Assembly (NCBI GenBank): GCA_018828145.1
Contig: JAHJWO010000054.1
Span: 269,017-333,016, forward strand
Reading direction: 5' to 3'
Origin: Alphaproteobacteria bacterium
GTDB taxonomy: Bacteria; Pseudomonadota; Alphaproteobacteria; Rhizobiales; Devosiaceae
Length of the DNA stretch: 64,000 nucleotides
The notes under the pieces were generated by a model. It did no database searches. It was not told the DNA's origin and was given only the letters and a program-made list of their open reading frames with translations. The number at the start of each line of letters is the position of its first letter. Position 1 is the first letter of the stretch. The translations under genes were made by a program, and so were the position numbers. This document shows positions 35,944 to 43,930 of the stretch, piece by piece.

Positions 35944-36309
35944 ATGACGAACGATCTCGACCAGGCATTCATTCGCATCGAGCAACTGGCCCGACAGCGC
36001 GCTTTGCCCGGCATCGCGCGAGCCACCAGCAATGGCACGCCGGCGCTCAAGGTTCACGACAATGATTTCGCCCAACTGCTCGACGCCACCACGCTCGTGC
36101 TGCAGTGCCCGCCCGACCAGAAGGCACTGCTGATGGAAATCTCGCCAGATATCTACTTTGAGACCGATCCCTATATCGGCGAGCCCGCCCTGCTCATCCA
36201 CCTCGACGCCATCACCGATGAAGAGCTGTCGCTCCGACTCGAAGACGCCTGGTGTTTCGAAGCGCCGCCCAGCCTGGCGGCCCATCGCACGGCTCGCCCC
36301 TCCAGCTAG
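35944..36309 (+). CDS. MmcQ/YjbR family protein
   Basis: A 121-residue single-domain protein with the CyaY/YjbR-like fold. Family blocks: ALPGIARATSNGTPALKVHDNDFAQL, LVLQCPPDQKALLMEISPDIYFETDPYIG and a closing DEELSLRLEDAWCF. Members are described as possible double-wing DNA-binding proteins; the function is not established. A start at 35944 after AGGATGG is reasonable. Single gene, divergent from mgtE. Confidence 0.8.
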   Translation: MTNDLDQAFIRIEQLARQRALPGIARATSNGTPALKVHDNDFAQLLDATTLVLQCPPDQKALLMEISPDIYFETDPYIGEPALLIHLDAITDEELSLRLEDAWCFEAPPSLAAHRTARPSS

Positions 36310-36418
36310 GCTATCAGCAATCCGGATTTCGTTGGCCGCATCTTTGCCTCAAAGGGGCCGTTAGCTCACGGCCGTGTGAAGACCAAGATCAATCAGAGGT
36401 TCATCCAAAGGAGATCCC

Positions 36419-36565
36419 ATGTCCCGAAAACTGCTCGCGCCACTTGCCGTGGTGATGGCTCTTGCGCTGGCCGCGTGTGGCGAGGCCCCGCCGGCCGATA
36501 ACAGCACCGCCCCCCCGGCCGATGCCGCTCCCACCACCGAGCCGGTAACGCCGCCCGCCAGCTAG
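36419..36565 (+). CDS. Small lipoprotein (48 residues)
   Basis: AAAGGAG is followed 5 bases later by an ATG that opens 48 codons. The signal peptide MSRKLLAPLAVVMALALAAC ends in a lipobox LAAC with Cys20. The mature part is only 29 residues and rich in Ala, Pro and Thr (GEAPPADNSTAPPADAAPTT). It should be lipidated and anchored to the membrane. It resembles entericidin-like small lipoproteins in size only. A strong terminator follows at 36578, so this is a complete small unit. Confidence 0.78.
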   Translation: MSRKLLAPLAVVMALALAACGEAPPADNSTAPPADAAPTTEPVTPPAS

Positions 36566-36577
36566 CGCGCGAAATCA

Positions 36578-36605
36578 GGGCCGCCCAAGGGCGGCCCTTT
36601 CTTTT
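36578..36605 (+). terminator. Terminator of the small lipoprotein gene
   Basis: GGGCCGCCC (36578-36586), AA, GGGCGGCCC (36589-36597), then TTTCTTTT. Confidence 0.85.
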
Positions 36606-36618
36606 GCCCGGCGCGGCG

Positions 36619-36643
36619 TGAACCTCGCGGTGTCCGCAGCGTT
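36619..36643 (+). promoter_or_regulatory. EcfG-like promoter for the 36673/36900 gene pair
   Basis: TGAAC (36619-36623), exactly 16 bases, CGTT (36640-36643), differing from GGAAC-N16-CGTT at one base. It lies just downstream of a terminator and 29 bases before the ATG at 36673, the same distance as at katN. Confidence 0.5.
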
Positions 36644-36672
36644 ACTGGTCCCACAGGGATCAGGAGGGTCAC

Positions 36673-36903
36673 ATGACCACCCCAACATCAACCGGCCGCG
36701 ATGGCCTGCCGACCGGTTCGAACACGTCGAAAACGCATGATGTGGCCGATCCGCATCCGGCGACCGAAGAACACTATGACCGGCAGGAGCGACCCGGCGG
36801 TGCCAACCCGCCTCGCAAGGACATCGGCCCCAACAGCGGCAAGCATGATGGCAAGGCGCCTCCCAAGCCCCGCAATGTCGAGGACGAGGGTCCGCGGCGA
36901 TGA
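36673..36903 (+). CDS. Small disordered hydrophilic protein, unknown
   Basis: A 76-residue protein rich in Pro, Gly, Asp, Lys and Thr (for example HYDRQERPGGANPPRKDIG), with no hydrophobic core. It is predicted to be intrinsically disordered, resembling in composition small stress-protectant proteins. AGGAGG lies 6 bases before the ATG. Its stop overlaps the next start (ATGA). An EcfG-like promoter precedes it. Not recognised; a stress role is inference. Confidence 0.7.
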   Translation: MTTPTSTGRDGLPTGSNTSKTHDVADPHPATEEHYDRQERPGGANPPRKDIGPNSGKHDGKAPPKPRNVEDEGPRR

Positions 36904-37130
36904 CCGAGCTGCTGCGCTCCGAACCCGACATCACCCTCGAAGACGATCTGATCGAAGCCCTCGAACGATTCATCGCGCATCGGGACGAGCCGCCGCGTGG
37001 TCGCATGACGCATAATGACGCCCTCAATGTCATCCTGCGCGATTGGCTAATCGGCCAGGGCTATCTCGATCTTCCGCCCGATCAGGGCACCATCACGACG
37101 GCGCTCGAGGCCGCCAAGGTCCCCGACTAG
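36900..37130 (+). CDS. Small acidic helical protein, unknown
   Basis: A 76-residue protein beginning MTELLRSEPDITLEDDLIEALERFIAHRDEPP and continuing TMTHNDALNVILRDWLIGQGYLDLP-like. It is mostly helical with a possible helix-turn-helix or ribbon-helix-helix-like tail, but no firm family. Its start overlaps the stop of the disordered protein gene, so the two are translated together. It is convergent with the hybrid kinase gene, 4 bases away. Confidence 0.7.
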   Translation: MTELLRSEPDITLEDDLIEALERFIAHRDEPPRGRMTHNDALNVILRDWLIGQGYLDLPPDQGTITTALEAAKVPD

Positions 37131-37134
37131 GCCT

Positions 37135-39021
37135 TCACCGCACGATCTCCCAGATCGCGTCATGCAGCTGGTTCTGGGAGAATGGCTTGGACAGTTTCGG
37201 CAGGCGCCGTCCGGCGCCCTCGGGCAGCTCCGCATAGCCTGTGGCGATCAGCACCGGCATGCCCGGCCATTTCCCAGCCACCACCTCGGCCAGCTGGGCA
37301 CCGGTCATCTTGGGCATGGCGTGGTCGGATATCACGAGGTCAAACGTCGCTTCCTCCAGCCGCGACAGCGCCTCCGCCGCCGACGTGGCCTCCACCACCT
37401 CGTGGCCCAGATCCTCCAGCATCGTCGCGGTGTTCATAAGCACCAGATAGTCGTCGTCCACCGCCAGTACGCGCAGCCGGCGCTGCTCTGGCTCGGCGGC
37501 CACCACCGCTACCGGCGCCGGCGTCTGCACGCCCGTCTCAGGCTGCGCCACCGGCAGCCAGAGTTCGGCCACCGTCCCCTCGCCCGGCTTGCTCCTCAGC
37601 TCGAGCCGCCCGCCCGATTGCTCGGCAATGCCATGCACCATGGAGAGGCCCAGCCCGGTCCCCTTGCCAACGCCCTTGGTGGTGAAGAACGGCTCGCGTG
37701 CCCGCGCCAGAACCGCTTCATCCATGCCCTCGCCGCTGTCGGCAATGCTGAGCCGCACGAAATCGCCATCCTGAGTGGCCGAGATTCGAATCGTGCCGCC
37801 CCCCGGCATGGCGTCGCGCGCATTGACCGTGAGGTTGAGGATTGCCGTGGCCAGGTGATTGGGGTCGCTCAGCGCCGGCGGCAGATTGCTGGGAAAGGCA
37901 ATATCCACCGCGATCATGGCGCCCAGCGAGCTGCTCAGCATCTCCTGCATCGAACGGACCAGGTCCGCCACATCCACCGGCTGGATCGCCATGTCCTGGC
38001 GCCGCGCAAAGGCCAGCATGCTGCGCGTCAGCGCCGCCCCGCGTTCCGCGCCCTGCCGGGCATTGTCCAGCAGCCGCAAGGCCTGCGGGTCATCCGGAAG
38101 CCGCTTGCGCAGCAGTTCGAGGCTGCTCAGCACCGCCATCAGCAGATTGTTGAAGTCATGCGCCACGCCCCCGGTGAGCTGGCCGATGGCCTCCATCTTC
38201 TGGGATTGCAGCAGCTGCTCGCGCGCCGTCTCCAGCTCCTGCTGCACCCGCATCCGCTCGGTAATGTCCCGCGTGATCTTGGCGAACCCGATCAGGCTGC
38301 CATCCGGATCGCGGATGGCGTCGATCACCACATGCGCCATGAACCGGGTGCCGTCCTTGCGGACGCGCCAGCCTTCCTTTTCGAACTTGCCGGTCTCCCG
38401 CGCGACCTCCAGCGCCCGGGCCGGCGCCCCCGATGCCCGGTCCTCCTGCGTATAGAAGCGCTCGAAATGCTGCCCGACGATCTCCTCGGGCGTATAACCC
38501 TTGATCCGCTCGGCCCCGGCATTCCAGTTGGTGACGAGGCCATCGGGGCTGATCATGTAGAGCGCATAGTCGGTAACGCCCAGCACCAGGCGCCGGAACA
38601 TGTCCTGCGAGCGCGCCAGCTCGATCTCCGCACGGCGCCGGTCGGTGATGTCGCGGGTGATCTTGGCAAAGCCCAGCAGGGCCCCGTCCTGGCCCATGAT
38701 CGGATCGATCACCGCATGGGCCCAGAAGCGCGTGCCATCCTTGCGCAGCCGCCAGCCCTGCGTCTCGAACCGTCCCGCGCTGGCCGCCACCTGCAAGGCG
38801 TGATCAGGCAGCCCCCTCGCCAGGTCCTCTGGCGTGTAGAACATCGAAAAGTGCTTACCCAGCACTTCGTGTTCCTCATAGCCCTTGAAGCGCTTTGCGC
38901 CGGCATTCCAGCTCGACACCAGTCCTTCGGGTGTCAGCATATAGATGCCGTAATCCGTAATGGCCTCGACCAGCAGACGATATTGTTCAGCGGATGGAGC
39001 CGCCAATTCAATCGATGTCAT
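37135..39021 (-). CDS. Hybrid histidine kinase with two PAS domains and receiver
   Basis: A 628-residue soluble kinase. Two tandem PAS/PAC modules (about 10-135 and 140-260) share the motif W(N)AGAxRxKGY, suggesting duplication. The HisKA box is VAHDFNNLLMAVLSSLELL (HWE/blue-light-type 'HDFNN' class), followed by an ATPase domain (LTVNARDAMPGGG, GTGLGLSMVHGI). A C-terminal receiver has VDDDYLVLMNT, Asp in LVISDHAMPKMTG and Lys in SKPFS. No membrane segment, so it senses a cytosolic signal. No cognate regulator is adjacent. The start at 39021 is plausible. Confidence 0.88.
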   Translation of the reverse strand: MTSIELAAPSAEQYRLLVEAITDYGIYMLTPEGLVSSWNAGAKRFKGYEEHEVLGKHFSMFYTPEDLARGLPDHALQVAASAGRFETQGWRLRKDGTRFWAHAVIDPIMGQDGALLGFAKITRDITDRRRAEIELARSQDMFRRLVLGVTDYALYMISPDGLVTNWNAGAERIKGYTPEEIVGQHFERFYTQEDRASGAPARALEVARETGKFEKEGWRVRKDGTRFMAHVVIDAIRDPDGSLIGFAKITRDITERMRVQQELETAREQLLQSQKMEAIGQLTGGVAHDFNNLLMAVLSSLELLRKRLPDDPQALRLLDNARQGAERGAALTRSMLAFARRQDMAIQPVDVADLVRSMQEMLSSSLGAMIAVDIAFPSNLPPALSDPNHLATAILNLTVNARDAMPGGGTIRISATQDGDFVRLSIADSGEGMDEAVLARAREPFFTTKGVGKGTGLGLSMVHGIAEQSGGRLELRSKPGEGTVAELWLPVAQPETGVQTPAPVAVVAAEPEQRRLRVLAVDDDYLVLMNTATMLEDLGHEVVEATSAAEALSRLEEATFDLVISDHAMPKMTGAQLAEVVAGKWPGMPVLIATGYAELPEGAGRRLPKLSKPFSQNQLHDAIWEIVR

Positions 39022-39246
39022 CTGACCCCCAAGGTAACGCGAGGAAACGCCGCACTACCCATTCCGGTTCCACCGGCCCCTCGCGAGCTTGGAGCAGCGC
39101 GAGCCCCGCTGGCAAGAGCCGGGGCGCTCGAAACGGCAAGGCATGGCAATCAACTGGGGAACATTTGGGCAAAAAAACAACGGGCGCCGATATCACTCAG
39201 CTAACCCGTTGCGTTTTATTGCAGATCGACCCCGAGGGGAAGATTT

Positions 39247-39331
39247 TGGTGCGGTCGAGAAGACTCGAACTTCCACGTCTTGCGACACAGCGACCTCAAC
39301 GCTGCGCGTCTACCAATTCCGCCACGACCGC
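39247..39331 (-). tRNA. tRNA-Leu (anticodon GAG)
   Basis: An 85-base class II tRNA on the minus strand. Acceptor GCGGTCG/CGACCGC, D-arm with AATTGGTAGACGC, anticodon loop containing GAG, long variable arm, T-loop TTCGAGT, discriminator A and encoded CCA. Confidence 0.95.
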
Positions 39332-39456
39332 ACGCTTTGGTAGAGCCACGCCCGGGGGCGAAGCGAGTGGGGATGTAGCAAAGGTCTCCCGGAACCTCAA
39401 GCAATTAAATCGAGATTTCCCGTAGGGACTTCGTGGCGGGCACGATGGGCGTCGCA

Positions 39457-39574
39457 TTTCAGGTCAGGCCGAGCCGAAAGGCGCGGTTTGCGAGCACCGG
39501 AGCGGAGCGTACCGAAATGTACGTGAGCACCGGAGCGCAGCAGACCGGGGCTTGCAGGCCGGCATCACCTGAAA
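39457..39574. repeat. tRNA-adjacent repeat element, copy 2
   Basis: Inverted ends TTTCAGGT and ACCTGAAA bound about 118 bases containing GAGCACCGGAGCGGAGCGTAC, which nearly repeats internally as GTGAGCACCGGAGCGCAGC. It shares blocks with the element at 25544. It lies about 125 bases from tRNA-Leu. Confidence 0.65.
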
Positions 39575-39584
39575 GGCGATGCCC

Positions 39585-39818
39585 TTAGCCGCGGCGGTAG
39601 ATTTTTTCGGAGATCAGTACCCGCAGGTGTCCGTCCTCGACGCTCACTTCCCCATGGGCAATCAGGGTATTGTTGGCGTAGATGTTGAGCGGATCGTTTT
39701 CGTCGGCATCGAGCTCGATCACCGCGCCGCGGCCCATCCGCAGCAGGTGATGGATCGGCATCGTCGTCGCGCCAAGCTCGACGGTGATGTCCACTTCAAT
39801 ATTGTCTAGTGTGTTCAT
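39585..39818 (-). CDS. FliN/SpoA-domain flagellar motor switch-like protein
   Basis: A 77-residue SpoA (SPOA/FliN C-terminal) domain. It contains [29 protein letters not shown] and [30 protein letters not shown], the full hallmark of the FliN C-terminal fold. In motors it forms the C-ring with FliM and FliG. It is short, with no N-terminal extension, and no other flagellar gene is nearby. An alternative start at 39851 gives 88 residues. It is divergent from lipB. Its real partner is unclear from this window. Confidence 0.82.
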   Translation of the reverse strand: MNTLDNIEVDITVELGATTMPIHHLLRMGRGAVIELDADENDPLNIYANNTLIAHGEVSVEDGHLRVLISEKIYRRG

Positions 39819-39893
39819 AGATATGGATTGAACCCGTTCCGGCGCCGACATAATGGCGCCGCTGAATCTGTTACAGGCAACTCTCTGGCAAGC

Positions 39894-40658
39894 ATGGTTA
39901 TGGAAGCGTTAACGACGAGCGCCGCGGACTGCGAAATCAGTAGCAAATTGGCACGCAGCGATGCCCGGCCGGTGCAGTGGATCATTTCGCCCGAGCCGGT
40001 GCCCTACCCGCCGGCGCTGGAAACCATGCGCGCCCGCGCCGCCGCCATTGCCGCGGGCGAGGCCGAGGAGGCCATATGGCTGCTCGAACACCCCCCGCTC
40101 TATACCGCCGGCACCTCCGCTCTCGCGGCCGACCTGCTGTCCGATCGCTTCCCCGTCTATGATGCTGGCCGGGGCGGCCAATATACCTATCATGGCCCGG
40201 GCCAGCGCGTGGCCTATGTCATGCTGGACCTCACCCGGCGCGGGCGCGACATCCGCTGCCTCGTCAAGGGGCTCGAAAGCTGGGTGATCGATACCCTGGC
40301 CGCCCACAACATCGTCGGCGAGCGCCGCGAGGGCCGCATCGGCGTCTGGGTCCGGCGGCCGGACAAGGGCGTGCTCAGGGAAGACAAGATCGCCGCCATC
40401 GGCGTCCGCGTCTCCAAATGGGTGACCTTCCACGGCATTTCGCTCAACGTCATGCCCGATCTCGGCCATTATGACGGCATCGTGCCCTGTGGCATTTCCG
40501 ACCAAGGCGTCACCAGCTTTGAGGATCTGGGCCAGCTGGCCTCCATGCCCGAGGTCGACTCGGTGCTCCGCACCGCTTTCGAGCGCCATTTCGGCCCCAC
40601 CATTTCCGCAACAGAGGAAAGCCTTGTCAGCACTGGTCTGCATGGCCTAGTTGCGTAA
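39894..40658 (+). CDS. lipB: Octanoyltransferase LipB
   Basis: Transfers octanoate from acyl carrier protein to lipoyl domains, the first step of lipoate synthesis. With the start at 39894 it is 254 residues. [12 protein letters not shown] (93-104) is the substrate-loop motif. Catalytic Lys165 (KIAAIGVRV) and Cys199 (IVPCGI) are 34 residues apart, as expected for the family. Start choice is uncertain: starts at 39828 and 39900 are also in frame, and none has a strong ribosome site. lipA is not in the window. Confidence 0.93.
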   Translation: MVMEALTTSAADCEISSKLARSDARPVQWIISPEPVPYPPALETMRARAAAIAAGEAEEAIWLLEHPPLYTAGTSALAADLLSDRFPVYDAGRGGQYTYHGPGQRVAYVMLDLTRRGRDIRCLVKGLESWVIDTLAAHNIVGERREGRIGVWVRRPDKGVLREDKIAAIGVRVSKWVTFHGISLNVMPDLGHYDGIVPCGISDQGVTSFEDLGQLASMPEVDSVLRTAFERHFGPTISATEESLVSTGLHGLVA

Positions 40659-40688
40659 CATTCAATCGCGCCGCCCTGGAGGGACGAG

Positions 40689-41225
40689 ATGACCTTGGAC
40701 GACCTGAAACGACTCTTTACGCGCCAGACCCTGTTCCGGCTCGACGCGATCCTGTCGCCCAAGCTGGTGCCCATCCTCTATGCCCTGGGCTTGGCCGGCA
40801 TCCTGCTCTGGGCCATCAGCCATCTGTTCTGGAGCTTCGGCTTCGGTTTCGGCACCGGCCTCTGGGGCCTGCTCGAAATCGCCGTCTTCGGCCTGCTGTC
40901 CCTGGTCGGCCTGCGCATTGCCTGCGAGGCGCTGCTGGTGTGGTTCAAGGCCCATGAATCGAGCGGCGAGACGGTCAACCGCTCCCGCTATTCGGCATCC
41001 CTGCTCGACGAGGTCCGCGAAGCCATCCGCGACCTGGCTGAAGAGGGCGAAGACGCCGACTATGCCGAGGCCGAAGAATACATTACCCCCGCCACCGAGC
41101 CCGCACCCTATGTGACGCCGGCAACGCCCGCCACACCGGAACCACCCCGTGCCCCGGCCACCACCTCCGGCGAAGTCTTCAAGCCCCGCCGCACCGCCAA
41201 GCGCACCCCACCGCCCAAGGTGTGA
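40689..41225 (+). CDS. DUF4282 membrane protein
   Basis: A 178-residue protein. The N-terminal half has two membrane helices (about 25-50 and 58-90) in the DUF4282 pattern (FRLDAILSPKLVPILYALGLAGI, then CEALLVWFKAHE). The C-terminal half is cytosolic, acidic then Pro/Thr-rich, and ends with a basic KPRRTAKRTPPPKV tail. GGAGGGACGAG precedes the ATG. Function unknown. It follows lipB after 30 bases and may be co-transcribed. Confidence 0.82.
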   Translation: MTLDDLKRLFTRQTLFRLDAILSPKLVPILYALGLAGILLWAISHLFWSFGFGFGTGLWGLLEIAVFGLLSLVGLRIACEALLVWFKAHESSGETVNRSRYSASLLDEVREAIRDLAEEGEDADYAEAEEYITPATEPAPYVTPATPATPEPPRAPATTSGEVFKPRRTAKRTPPPKV

Positions 41226-41269
41226 GCCCCGGGGAACCCCGCGATGGCAGCAACGCCCGCTGCCTGACC

Positions 41270-41375
41270 CCCATCGGACGTCACCCTCGGGCTTGACCCG
41301 AGGGCTCGGTACTTGCGGAGTGCCCATCAAGATAAGTGCCCTCGGGTCAAGCCCGAGCGTGACGATCTGTGGTGG
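41270..41375. repeat. Inverted CCCTCGGGTCAAGCCCGAG-type repeat pair
   Basis: GTCACCCTCGGGCTTGACCC at 41280-41299 is followed by GAGGG. It is met in the opposite sense by CCCTCGGGTCAAGCCCGAGC about 40 bases on, each with its own dyad symmetry. A related fragment is at 25465. Confidence 0.6.
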
Positions 41376-41407
41376 GCAGGGGCACCGGTTGAGGCAACGG
41401 CAAGAAC

Positions 41408-41441
41408 AAAAAAGGCCGCCGGGACATCCATCCCGGCGGCC
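41408..41441 (-). terminator. Terminator of the DoxX gene
   Basis: Perfect arms GGCCGCCGGGA (41414-41424) and TCCCGGCGGCC (41431-41441) with a 6-base loop. A T6 run follows on the minus strand, and TTT on the plus strand. Confidence 0.88.
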
Positions 41442-41462
41442 TTTCTCATTCACCCAACAAGC

Positions 41463-41840
41463 TTACTTGTTGTTGACGCTCCAGGCGCCCGGACCGGAAA
41501 ACACCAGGTACAGGAACACGAAGCAGAACAGGATCGGGGCATCGCCACCGTTATTCGTCGGGTACAGGCTGTTGGGAGCGTGGACCATCCAATAGGCCAC
41601 GGCCATGGTGCCCGAGGCGATGAGGGCGGCCGGACGGGTGAAGAAGCCGGCAATGATCATCACGCCGGTGCTCAGCTCGATAAGGCCGGCAGCGCCGAAC
41701 AGGCTCATCAGCGGCGGCGACATTTCGGTGGCGGGGAAGCCGAACAGCTTCTGGGTACCATGCAGGAGAAACAGCAGGCCGGCGACGATGCGCAGCACGG
41801 CGAGGGCCTGCGGCGCATATGCGGAGAGACGATCGAACAT
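41463..41840 (-). CDS. DoxX family membrane protein
   Basis: A 125-residue protein with four predicted membrane helices. The family N-terminus LAVLRIVAGLLFLLHGTQKLFGFP and the later LIELSTGVMIIAGFFTRPAAL are clear. DoxX proteins are implicated in redox or quinone-linked processes, but no precise function is established. AAAGGAAA bases precede the ATG. Single gene ending at the strong hairpin at 41414. Confidence 0.9.
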   Translation of the reverse strand: MFDRLSAYAPQALAVLRIVAGLLFLLHGTQKLFGFPATEMSPPLMSLFGAAGLIELSTGVMIIAGFFTRPAALIASGTMAVAYWMVHAPNSLYPTNNGGDAPILFCFVFLYLVFSGPGAWSVNNK

Positions 41841-42014
41841 TGAGTTTCCTTTGAATCAACTGGCCGCGCTGGCGCAGCAGCCGAACCCATAGCCGCCGCA
41901 ACCCTCAGTGAAAACTAAACAATTCGTAACGCAGCGTTCGCTGATCGGCACCAATCACCCCGCGGCCATCCGTCACGATCAGGCCTGCCCCGCGCCATGC
42001 GGGGGGCAGTCACA

Positions 42015-42043
42015 TTGCGTAACCGTCAAACATTCTGTATGAC
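42015..42043 (+). promoter_or_regulatory. Candidate rimO promoter
   Basis: TTGCGT (42015-42020), 17 bases, TATGAC (42038-42043), 36 bases before the rimO ATG. Confidence 0.4.
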
Positions 42044-42079
42044 GCGCGCAACCATTCCCACATCGGAAATACCGCTCAC

Positions 42080-43411
42080 ATGAGCCAAGCGCCAAAAATT
42101 GGCCTCGTCAGCCTCGGCTGCCCCAAAGCCCTCGTCGACAGCGAGCGCATCATGTCGACCCTGCGCAGCCAGGGCTATTCGTTCAGCCGCGACTATGCCG
42201 GCGCCGACATCGTCCTCGTCAACACCTGCGGCTTTCTCGACAGCGCCAAGCAGGAATCGCTCGAAGCCATCGGCGAAGCCCTCAGCGAGAACGGCCGCGT
42301 CATCGTCACCGGCTGCCTGGGCGTCGAGGAAGAGCTGATCCGCGCCACCCATCCCTCGGTGCTCGCCATTTCCGGCCCGCATCAGTATGAGAACGTCGTT
42401 TCGGCCGTGCACGAGCATCTGCCGCCCGTGCCCAACAGGTTCGTCGACCTGGTGCCCGAGACCGGCCTCAAGCTCACCCCGCGCCACTACGCCTATCTCA
42501 AGATTTCCGAAGGCTGCAACAATCGCTGCTCCTTCTGCATCATCCCCCAGATCCGCGGCGACCTGGCAAGCCGGCCTGCCGCCGGCATCCTGGGCGAGGC
42601 CGAGGGCCTGATCCGCTCGGGCGTCAAGGAGCTGCTGGTCATCTCCCAGGATACCAGCGCCTATGGCGTCGATATCCGCTATGCCGAGAGCAATTATCGC
42701 GGGCGCCCGGTCAAGGCGAAGTTCTACGACCTGGCCAAGGAGCTGGGCCAGCTCGGCGCCTGGGTACGCCTGCACTATGTCTATCCCTATCCCCATGTCG
42801 ACCAGGTGATGGAGCTGATGGCCGAAGGCCTCGTCCTGCCCTATCTCGACATTCCCTTCCAGCACGCCTCCCCCAAGGTGCTCAAGGCCATGCGCCGTCC
42901 TGCCCACCAGGACAAGACGCTCAACCGCATTCTGAAGTGGCGTGAGCAGGTCCCCGATCTCACGGTCCGCTCCAACTTCATCGTCGGCTTCCCCGGCGAG
43001 ACCGAGGAAGACTTCGAGATGATGCTCGACTTCATCGAAGAGGCCGAGATCGACCGCGCCGGCTGCTTCAAATATGAGCCCGTTACCGGCGCGCCGGCCA
43101 ATGAGCTCGAGGGCATCGTCCCCGACGATGTCATGCAGGATCGCTTCGAGCGCCTGATGGAAGTGGCGCAGAACGTCTCGACCGGCCAGCTCGCCAAGAA
43201 GGTCGGCCGCACCATCCAGGTGCTGGTCGACGATGTGCAGCCCGAGACCAACAAGGCCATCGCCCGCTCCAAGTGGGACGCGCCCGAAATCGACGGCCAG
43301 GTGATCGTCTCCAACGCCACCGGCATCAAGCCCGGCGACATGATCGACGTCCTCGTCACCGAAAGCGACGAATACGACCTCTTCGCCGAGCCGGTAAAGT
43401 CCCTGAACTGA
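42080..43411 (+). CDS. rimO: Ribosomal protein S12 methylthiotransferase RimO
   Basis: A 443-residue radical SAM enzyme that methylthiolates Asp89 of ribosomal protein S12. The N-terminal UPF0004 domain binds an auxiliary cluster through Cys14, Cys50 and Cys79. The radical SAM domain has Cys146, Cys150 and Cys153 in [15 protein letters not shown]-terminal TRAM domain is at about 375-440. Length matches RimO rather than MiaB. Monocistronic, ending at the hairpin at 43445. Confidence 0.95.
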   Translation: MSQAPKIGLVSLGCPKALVDSERIMSTLRSQGYSFSRDYAGADIVLVNTCGFLDSAKQESLEAIGEALSENGRVIVTGCLGVEEELIRATHPSVLAISGPHQYENVVSAVHEHLPPVPNRFVDLVPETGLKLTPRHYAYLKISEGCNNRCSFCIIPQIRGDLASRPAAGILGEAEGLIRSGVKELLVISQDTSAYGVDIRYAESNYRGRPVKAKFYDLAKELGQLGAWVRLHYVYPYPHVDQVMELMAEGLVLPYLDIPFQHASPKVLKAMRRPAHQDKTLNRILKWREQVPDLTVRSNFIVGFPGETEEDFEMMLDFIEEAEIDRAGCFKYEPVTGAPANELEGIVPDDVMQDRFERLMEVAQNVSTGQLAKKVGRTIQVLVDDVQPETNKAIARSKWDAPEIDGQVIVSNATGIKPGDMIDVLVTESDEYDLFAEPVKSLN

Positions 43412-43444
43412 CAGCGCGTTAGCGCCCTTTCCGGACTCAACATC

Positions 43445-43474
43445 AAAGGCGCCGCACCAGCGGCGCCTTTTGCT
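43445..43474 (+). terminator. Terminator of rimO
   Basis: AAAGGCGCCG (43445-43454), loop CACCAG, CGGCGCCTTT (43461-43470), followed by TGCTTT. Confidence 0.85.
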
Positions 43475-43480
43475 TTGCCG

Positions 43481-43733
43481 ATCTCCCCCTTGTGGGGAGG
43501 GTGGCCCCGAAGGGGTCGGGTGGGGGTATGTCGCCGCGTGTCCGGCACTCGTCACACCACCCCCTCCTACCTCCCCCATCAAGGGGGAGGTTCTCTCCGT
43601 TTTTGAGGCAATATTTTGCCGAACACGCCGGACAGCACCTCCCCCTTGATGGGGAGGCCGGGAGGGGGTGCGAGAGCCCCGATATCGGGGACAACCCACC
43701 CCACCCCCCTACTCCCTTCCACAAGGCAAAGGC
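43481..43733. repeat. GC-rich palindromic intergenic elements, composite copy 3
   Basis: Contains at least three CTCCCCC/GGGGAGG hairpins (near 43485, 43565 and 43640) and the palindrome CCCCGATATCGGGG near 43679. It fills most of the 519-base gap between rimO and the sulfate-binding protein gene. The remainder (43734-43930) shows no gene or clear promoter. Confidence 0.75.
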
Positions 43734-43930
43734 GGGCTGCTGCCGTCCGGGGTGCCGAACCGGCCCTCGAAACAAAATCCCTCCACCTTCCCTTCCCGCG
43801 CAATGCCGTTAGCGCCGCTGCGCCTGCCCGTAAATTACTCATCCAAACCAGTGCTTTACCGCTGGACGGCGCAACGGGGGCCGTTGCATCACCCTGCCCA
43901 ATGCCTCTCAATCGTTGGAAAACAGCGTCC

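Noticed and set aside
37162..39204. A 680-codon open frame opposite the hybrid kinase
   Set aside because: The minus-strand frame has complete PAS, kinase and receiver motifs; the plus-strand frame is its shadow.
42026..43699. A 557-codon minus-strand frame opposite rimO
   Set aside because: rimO has all its cysteine motifs; the antisense frame also runs through a terminator and a repeat.
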